Positions 5,830 to 9,187 of a stretch of DNA of 9,187 nt are shown here, in pieces. Within the stretch, counting starts at the first letter, position 1; each line of letters begins with the position of its first letter. The notes under the pieces are model-generated. The model saw only the letters and a program-made list of their open reading frames with translations, made no database searches and was not told the origin of the DNA. A program made the translations under genes and the position numbers. The DNA is from Alphaproteobacteria bacterium (lineage in GTDB: Bacteria; Pseudomonadota; Alphaproteobacteria; M2410), in assembly GCA_021774955.1 (NCBI GenBank), contig JAJFIN010000340.1, positions 1 to 9,187 on the forward strand, written 5' to 3'.

Positions 5830-6765
5830 TTATTGTGGTGCGCTGGCTTGCCTTTGAATGTGTGCGTAAAGGAGCGTGGTCCATCTTTCGCCTGAGGCAT
5901 AATGGGGACGCACATCGAAGTCAGAAAACTCTTCCCCGAGCCCGCGCTCTATCGCTTGTCCAAGGGTAAGCCCTTCCGCAGCATAGGATTCCAAAACCGA
6001 GACAGCGCGTTCGATGCGTTTGATCCACGCGCTGTATTTGGCAAGTGAATCTACCCTGATCGCCTTGGGATGAAACGTTCCATGGCCGCCGACGATGATC
6101 GTGTCATCGGAAAAGTTTTCGGTGATCCAGTTGAGGTTCGCCATATAGCCCTTCACCGATCCACCGCCTTCCAAATCGATGAGCGGAAGTTTGTCGGCCA
6201 CATAATGGTCACCGACATAAAGAATTTTTCGCTTATTGAAATATACGAAGGCGTCGCCGTCGGTGTGGCTCGCCTTGTTAGGCGGCGTAAATACATCGAT
6301 TACTTCATCATCAATGTGGAGGGTCAAATGCTCAGAGAAAGTAAGAGCAGGAAGTGCGCTTGTTTTAAGGGGCGGACTTTCTTCAAAGGTCAGAGGCGAA
6401 GTCTTGAGGCGTTCCCGTTGTTGATGAGGGACAATTGCCACGATGGATCTCGGTAGGCTTTCCAAGCCTTGCGTATGATCACCGTGATGATGACTGGTGA
6501 CCACATAGGTGACCGGACCTTCTGACAGTTCGGAAATCCGGCCGACGATCAATGGGATCACGTTGTCGAGGTTAACATCGATAAGCAGGATTTGCTCCTG
6601 ACCAACAAATGCCAGGGTCGATGGATTGCCAATCGGGACGTCAGGCCGAAAAAGAATAAGATTATCGGCAATCTCCAACTCATCAAGAATGACGTCATCG
6701 TCTGCTGTAGCTGCGCTAGTTACAAATGCCAAGGCTGCCAGGTTGGTTAAGAAGGTCTTCATCAT
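5830..6765 (-). CDS. Exported metallo-beta-lactamase-fold hydrolase
   Basis: A 311-residue metal-dependent hydrolase of the MBL superfamily. Residues 1-21 (MMKTFLTNLAALAFVTSAATA) look like a signal peptide, so the enzyme is probably periplasmic. Metal ligands are all visible: HHHGDH (92-97, i.e. His92, His94, Asp96, His97), His167 in ASHTDGD, Asp186 in YVGDH and His228 in VGGHG. The set fits a dinuclear zinc site. The MBL fold covers lactonases, sulfatases, beta-lactamases and others; substrate cannot be told, and antibiotic resistance should not be assumed. The frame extends upstream to 6873, but those residues cross the operator region and would bury the signal peptide, so the ATG at 6765 is preferred (a second ATG follows at once). 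It is divergent from a PadR-type regulator gene that probably controls it. Confidence 0.88.
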   Translation of the reverse strand: MMKTFLTNLAALAFVTSAATADDDVILDELEIADNLILFRPDVPIGNPSTLAFVGQEQILLIDVNLDNVIPLIVGRISELSEGPVTYVVTSHHHGDHTQGLESLPRSIVAIVPHQQRERLKTSPLTFEESPPLKTSALPALTFSEHLTLHIDDEVIDVFTPPNKASHTDGDAFVYFNKRKILYVGDHYVADKLPLIDLEGGGSVKGYMANLNWITENFSDDTIIVGGHGTFHPKAIRVDSLAKYSAWIKRIERAVSVLESYAAEGLTLGQAIERGLGEEFSDFDVRPHYASGERWTTLLYAHIQRQASAPQ

Positions 6766-6810
6766 CACATCACGCTCTTCGAAATAAAGTCTATCCGCAT
6801 AGGATTTATA

Positions 6811-6827
6811 TAGTACGATTCGTACTA
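6811..6827. promoter_or_regulatory. Perfect 17-bp palindrome, likely PadR operator (O1)
   Basis: TAGTACGATTCGTACTA has perfect 8-bp arms around one central base. It sits in an AT-rich stretch (TATATA on one side, ATATACTATATT on the other) between the divergent MBL and PadR-type regulator genes, where promoters of both would lie. PadR-family regulators bind dyad sites in their own promoter regions, so autoregulation and control of the MBL gene are the simplest reading (inference). Confidence 0.62.
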
Positions 6828-6834
6828 ATATACT

Positions 6835-6851
6835 ATATTGGAATCGTCCTA
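6835..6851. promoter_or_regulatory. Degenerate second operator half (O2)
   Basis: The right half reads TCGTCCTA, matching 7 of 8 bases of the O1 arm TCGTACTA, while the left half is poorly conserved (3 of 8). The centre is 24 bp from the O1 centre. It could be a weaker second PadR site nearer the regulator gene. Confidence 0.35.
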
Positions 6852-6899
6852 AGGACAATATGATGAACATCACAATTTATGTTTAAGGGAATGAGCAGG

Positions 6900-7424
6900 A
6901 TGAGACCGCTAACCGAGCTTGAATCTCTGGTATTGGCGCAGATCTGGAAGGAACAGCCGATTACCGCCTATGCCTTGCAAAAGATTTTTAGCCTTTCTCC
7001 CCTCGGACGTTATTCGAAAAGTAAAGGGGCCATCTACCCAACGATTGAACGCCTGGAAAAACGCGCCCTCATCACTTTCCAGGAAGGCGAGCACCCAGAC
7101 CGGCCATCGAAGCTCTTGATTTCGACCATGGAAGGGGAGGATGAAGTCCGCAAGTGGTTGTTCGATCTCGACCCACAGGAAATGCTACCGGACGATCCGC
7201 TCAGAACCAAAGTCATGTTCCTATCAGTGCTGCGTAAAAGACAAAAGCGTGAATGGATTGATGCGGTAGGAGAACTTGTCGATCAACAATGCACTCTTCT
7301 CGATGACTATCGAGAGATAAACGAAGATCCTGATCGCTTTATGGAGTTTGCCCATCTCAACGCTAAGGCAACGGTTGTTCAGCGTATTTCTTGGCTGAAG
7401 AAGTTGCGCGAAGTTGTAAGGTGA
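6900..7424 (+). CDS. PadR family transcriptional regulator
   Basis: A 174-residue regulator with the PadR winged helix-turn-helix at about residues 1-85: LTELESLVLAQIWKEQPITAYALQ, then GAIYPTIERLEKRALI (43-58), the family's recognition-helix hallmark. A helical C-terminal region (about 90-174), rich in charged residues, is the dimerization arm seen in the longer PadR subgroup. PadR proteins are usually repressors released by small ligands such as phenolics or drugs. The gene is divergent from the MBL hydrolase gene with a perfect palindrome between, suggesting it represses that gene and itself. Upstream in-frame ATGs lie at 6879 and 6891. The start at 6900 is chosen because AAGGGA (6885-6890) is at a good distance and the protein then begins MRPLTELE like its family. 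The exact start is uncertain. Confidence 0.87.
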   Translation: MRPLTELESLVLAQIWKEQPITAYALQKIFSLSPLGRYSKSKGAIYPTIERLEKRALITFQEGEHPDRPSKLLISTMEGEDEVRKWLFDLDPQEMLPDDPLRTKVMFLSVLRKRQKREWIDAVGELVDQQCTLLDDYREINEDPDRFMEFAHLNAKATVVQRISWLKKLREVVR

Positions 7425-7525
7425 AGAGCGCCGCTCAGTACTAGTTGGCCTATTGTCCTTTAGTCAATCCTGCCTCAATGTGGCATGCTGCTATCAAACT
7501 TGAATCGTATTTTGGGGATATCGGA

Positions 7526-8815
7526 ATGGCTTTTGTTAGAAGCGGGCTCCTGATTGTTGCTTTTATTGTCGCAACTTTTTCGCCAGCGCAAGCAGGGCTC
7601 TGGGATCGGTTAGGCGGCCGCTTTGGTGATGGTGCGGCTGACAAAGCGTGGAGCCCGGAAACCAAAGCCCTCATCAATCAAGTGAAGCTCGGCATCGATC
7701 CATCAAAAGTCATTGACCATCACGCCCATATCATCGCACTGCCTGATGGCGGCTTGGGACCGTGTGGAAGAAAGCCTGAAGTCACCATTCATAAAAGCCG
7801 GAACTCCTGGCTCACGCCCTCGTGGAAAATCAGAACGGAAGTTTTGCGCAGCGCGTCGCTAATCACCGATGACAGCAAAGCGAACCAACAATACGCCGAT
7901 CGCGTCATGAGCTTGGTCAAACAAAATCCCGTTCAAGGGAAAATCATCCTCGTCGCCATGGCCAATAACTTCAAAAAGAACGGTGATGGCACCTATTCTC
8001 CGGATAAGGATAAAACCGATCTCTACATGTCAAACGACTATGTCGTTGATGTTGTCGATTGCTTGAACACAAAACTGCCAGGTGACCGGTTTATCGCGGC
8101 CATCTCTGTTCATCCTGGTGATCCCGACGCGCTTACCACGCTTGATACCTTCCAAGCGCGCGGTGTGAAATATGTGAAATGGCTGCCCAATGCCATGAAC
8201 ATTGATCCCAGCGAGACGGACTATCTGCCATTCTATAAAAGAATGGCAGCAAACAAGATGACCCTTATCGCCCATACCGGTGAAGAAGCCGCCATCCGCG
8301 TCGATCCAAAATCGCATCAAGCTTTCGGCAACCCGGCGCTTTATGACATGGCTCTGCGCGAGGCGGGCGTGCAGATCATCCTCTCGCATATGGGCCGCGA
8401 TGGTTATCAGGATGAGTTTCTGACCATGATGAAAAAGGATGAATACAAAGGTTGCCTGTTTGGCGATATCTCAGCCATGGCCATGCGCAAAGGCGAATTG
8501 GATTACCTGTGGCGCGTGCTTGATGACGACAATTGGAAACACTTCAAGGGCCGCATCGTCAATGGCACTGATTATCCACTGTCCGCGGTTCATTATTTCA
8601 ATTCCACCAAAGCCATCATCAAACATAACGACGCACCCGGCGTCGCTAAATCTCAAAAGAAGGCTCTGACAGAAATCTACCAAAACAATCCACTACTCTA
8701 CGACTTCACCATCAAACGCCTGATCCGCAACAAAGGCGGCAAAGCATTTCCGCCGGAGGTCTTCTACGGCATCAATCGCGGCACCGCATCGGGGGATTAT
8801 GGCTGTGAGGTGTGA
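7526..8815 (+). CDS. Exported amidohydrolase-2 family (TIM-barrel metal-dependent hydrolase)
   Basis: A 429-residue predicted metal-dependent hydrolase. Residues 1-23 (MAFVRSGLLIVAFIVATFSPAQA) are a good signal peptide with an AQA cleavage site, pointing to the periplasm. Amidohydrolase marks follow in order: H-x-H at 66 and 68 in VIDHHAHI, Lys218 in YVKWLPN, His250 in LIAHTGE, His288 in ILSHMGR and Asp349 in NGTDYP. These fit the beta-barrel metal site of the amidohydrolase superfamily, which includes decarboxylases and lactone or amide hydrolases. The exact reaction is unknown. Cys residues at 80, 179, 310 and 427 could form disulfides after export. The frame is open back to 7445, but starting there would hide the signal peptide; GGGGA lies about 7 nt before the chosen ATG. 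The gene is 101 bp after the PadR-type gene, with no clear terminator between, so cotranscription is possible. Confidence 0.86.
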   Translation: MAFVRSGLLIVAFIVATFSPAQAGLWDRLGGRFGDGAADKAWSPETKALINQVKLGIDPSKVIDHHAHIIALPDGGLGPCGRKPEVTIHKSRNSWLTPSWKIRTEVLRSASLITDDSKANQQYADRVMSLVKQNPVQGKIILVAMANNFKKNGDGTYSPDKDKTDLYMSNDYVVDVVDCLNTKLPGDRFIAAISVHPGDPDALTTLDTFQARGVKYVKWLPNAMNIDPSETDYLPFYKRMAANKMTLIAHTGEEAAIRVDPKSHQAFGNPALYDMALREAGVQIILSHMGRDGYQDEFLTMMKKDEYKGCLFGDISAMAMRKGELDYLWRVLDDDNWKHFKGRIVNGTDYPLSAVHYFNSTKAIIKHNDAPGVAKSQKKALTEIYQNNPLLYDFTIKRLIRNKGGKAFPPEVFYGINRGTASGDYGCEV

Positions 8816-8872
8816 TGAGAAACAAAGACCGACCACAACAAACTAACTCACGCTTAACGTCTCACTGACCAG

Positions 8873-9187
8873 CTATTCCGCCAACACGAACTCTCCGGTT
8901 CTCAAGATCCGGTCCATCTTGTCGCCTTCGAGGGAATAAGCGTTGTCGAACGGGATGGGGACCGAGCGTCCGGAAGTTGAGGTCAGTGCAAAGTGTAGAT
9001 GAGGGACTAGCGAATTGCCTGACTGACCGACTTCGGACAATTTCGCGCCCGCTTTGACCGGATCACCGGCCTTAACTTTGACACTGCCTAATTTTAAATG
9101 GGTGTAAGTGGAAAACTCCCCATTGTCATGGGCAATGACGATCCTGTTGCCATAGTTCGCCTCCGGATCATCTGATGCATATTGGTT
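8873..9187 (-). CDS. M23 family (LytM-like) metallopeptidase, C-terminal part
   Basis: An open minus-strand frame runs in from the right edge and ends with TAG at 8873-8875, giving the last 104 residues of a protein that starts outside the window. Seen: GNRIVIAHDNGEFSTYTHL (visible residues 13-31), KVKAGDPVKAG (37-47) and VGQSGNSLVPHLHFAL (53-68). This is the core of the M23 peptidase fold (lysostaphin/LytM). His30 and His63 correspond to catalytic histidines and His65 to a zinc ligand; the first His and Asp ligands should lie upstream, outside the window. M23 proteins cut peptidoglycan cross-bridges or, when ligands are lost, activate amidases. Which applies here cannot be seen. The gene converges with the amidohydrolase gene, 57 bp between stops, with no strong terminator recognised in that gap. 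Confidence 0.86.
   Translation of the reverse strand, partial: NQYASDDPEANYGNRIVIAHDNGEFSTYTHLKLGSVKVKAGDPVKAGAKLSEVGQSGNSLVPHLHFALTSTSGRSVPIPFDNAYSLEGDKMDRILRTGEFVLAE

Noticed and set aside
5830..6765. Reading the MBL protein as an antibiotic-resistance beta-lactamase
   Set aside because: The metal-ligand set is shared by the whole MBL superfamily, and nothing beyond the fold points to beta-lactam hydrolysis.
6766..6873. N-terminal extension of the MBL hydrolase frame
   Set aside because: It would run through the operator palindrome and place a signal peptide inside the protein.
7478..7495. Sigma-54-like TGGCATGCTGC before the amidohydrolase gene
   Set aside because: The spacing between the GG and GC elements is too short for a -24/-12 promoter.
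1..9187. CRISPR array, tRNA, rRNA, transposase, integrase or toxin-antitoxin pair
   Set aside because: No regularly spaced direct repeats, cloverleaf-like segments, transposase motifs or paired small genes were seen on either strand.

Overview
This 9.2 kb window looks like ordinary chromosomal DNA of an alphaproteobacterium. Three things suggest this: a small heat-shock gene with an RpoH-type promoter and a ROSE-like 5' leader, a style best known from rhizobia and relatives; moderate GC with typical Shine-Dalgarno sites; and a gene mix of M20D amidohydrolase, crotonase, LysR, MAPEG, HSL-type esterase, pentapeptide-repeat protein and exported amidohydrolase. No rRNA, tRNA, CRISPR array, insertion sequence or phage gene was seen. 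The genus cannot be fixed from the sequence.

Layout. (1) Bases 2-391 (+) are the 3' end of an M20D peptidase/amidohydrolase gene. It converges, 2 bp from stop to stop, on a crotonase gene (394-1161, -), which lies just downstream of a LysR regulator gene (1221-2105, -). (2) The LysR gene is divergent from a small MAPEG-family membrane protein gene (2229-2636, +). The 123-bp region between them carries an 18-bp perfect palindrome. (3) A 436-residue pentapeptide-repeat protein gene (2723-4033, +) follows and converges with an HSL-type alpha/beta hydrolase gene (4043-4969, -). (4) An Hsp20 gene (5210-5665, -) has a strong intrinsic terminator, a predicted heat-shock promoter and a leader hairpin that would hide its ribosome binding site. 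(5) An exported metallo-beta-lactamase-fold hydrolase gene (5830-6765, -) is divergent from a PadR-type regulator gene (6900-7424, +), with a perfect 17-bp operator-like palindrome between them. (6) An exported amidohydrolase-2 family protein gene follows (7526-8815, +). (7) At the right edge is the 3' end of an M23 (LytM-like) peptidase gene on the minus strand (8873-9187); it is cut by the window edge.

How the genes work together. The window is a string of short transcription units, not one pathway. Three local control circuits can be read from the DNA: RpoH plus RNA thermometer for hsp20, PadR with the divergent MBL hydrolase, and LysR near MAPEG and the crotonase. Four predicted hydrolases (M20D, HSL esterase, MBL, amidohydrolase) suggest a catabolic or detoxifying lifestyle, but no substrate can be assigned. 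I found no convincing new multi-gene system. The most rewarding signals are regulatory (hsp20 leader, PadR operator, MAPEG palindrome), plus a duplicated module in the pentapeptide protein and a crotonase with one catalytic glutamate replaced.
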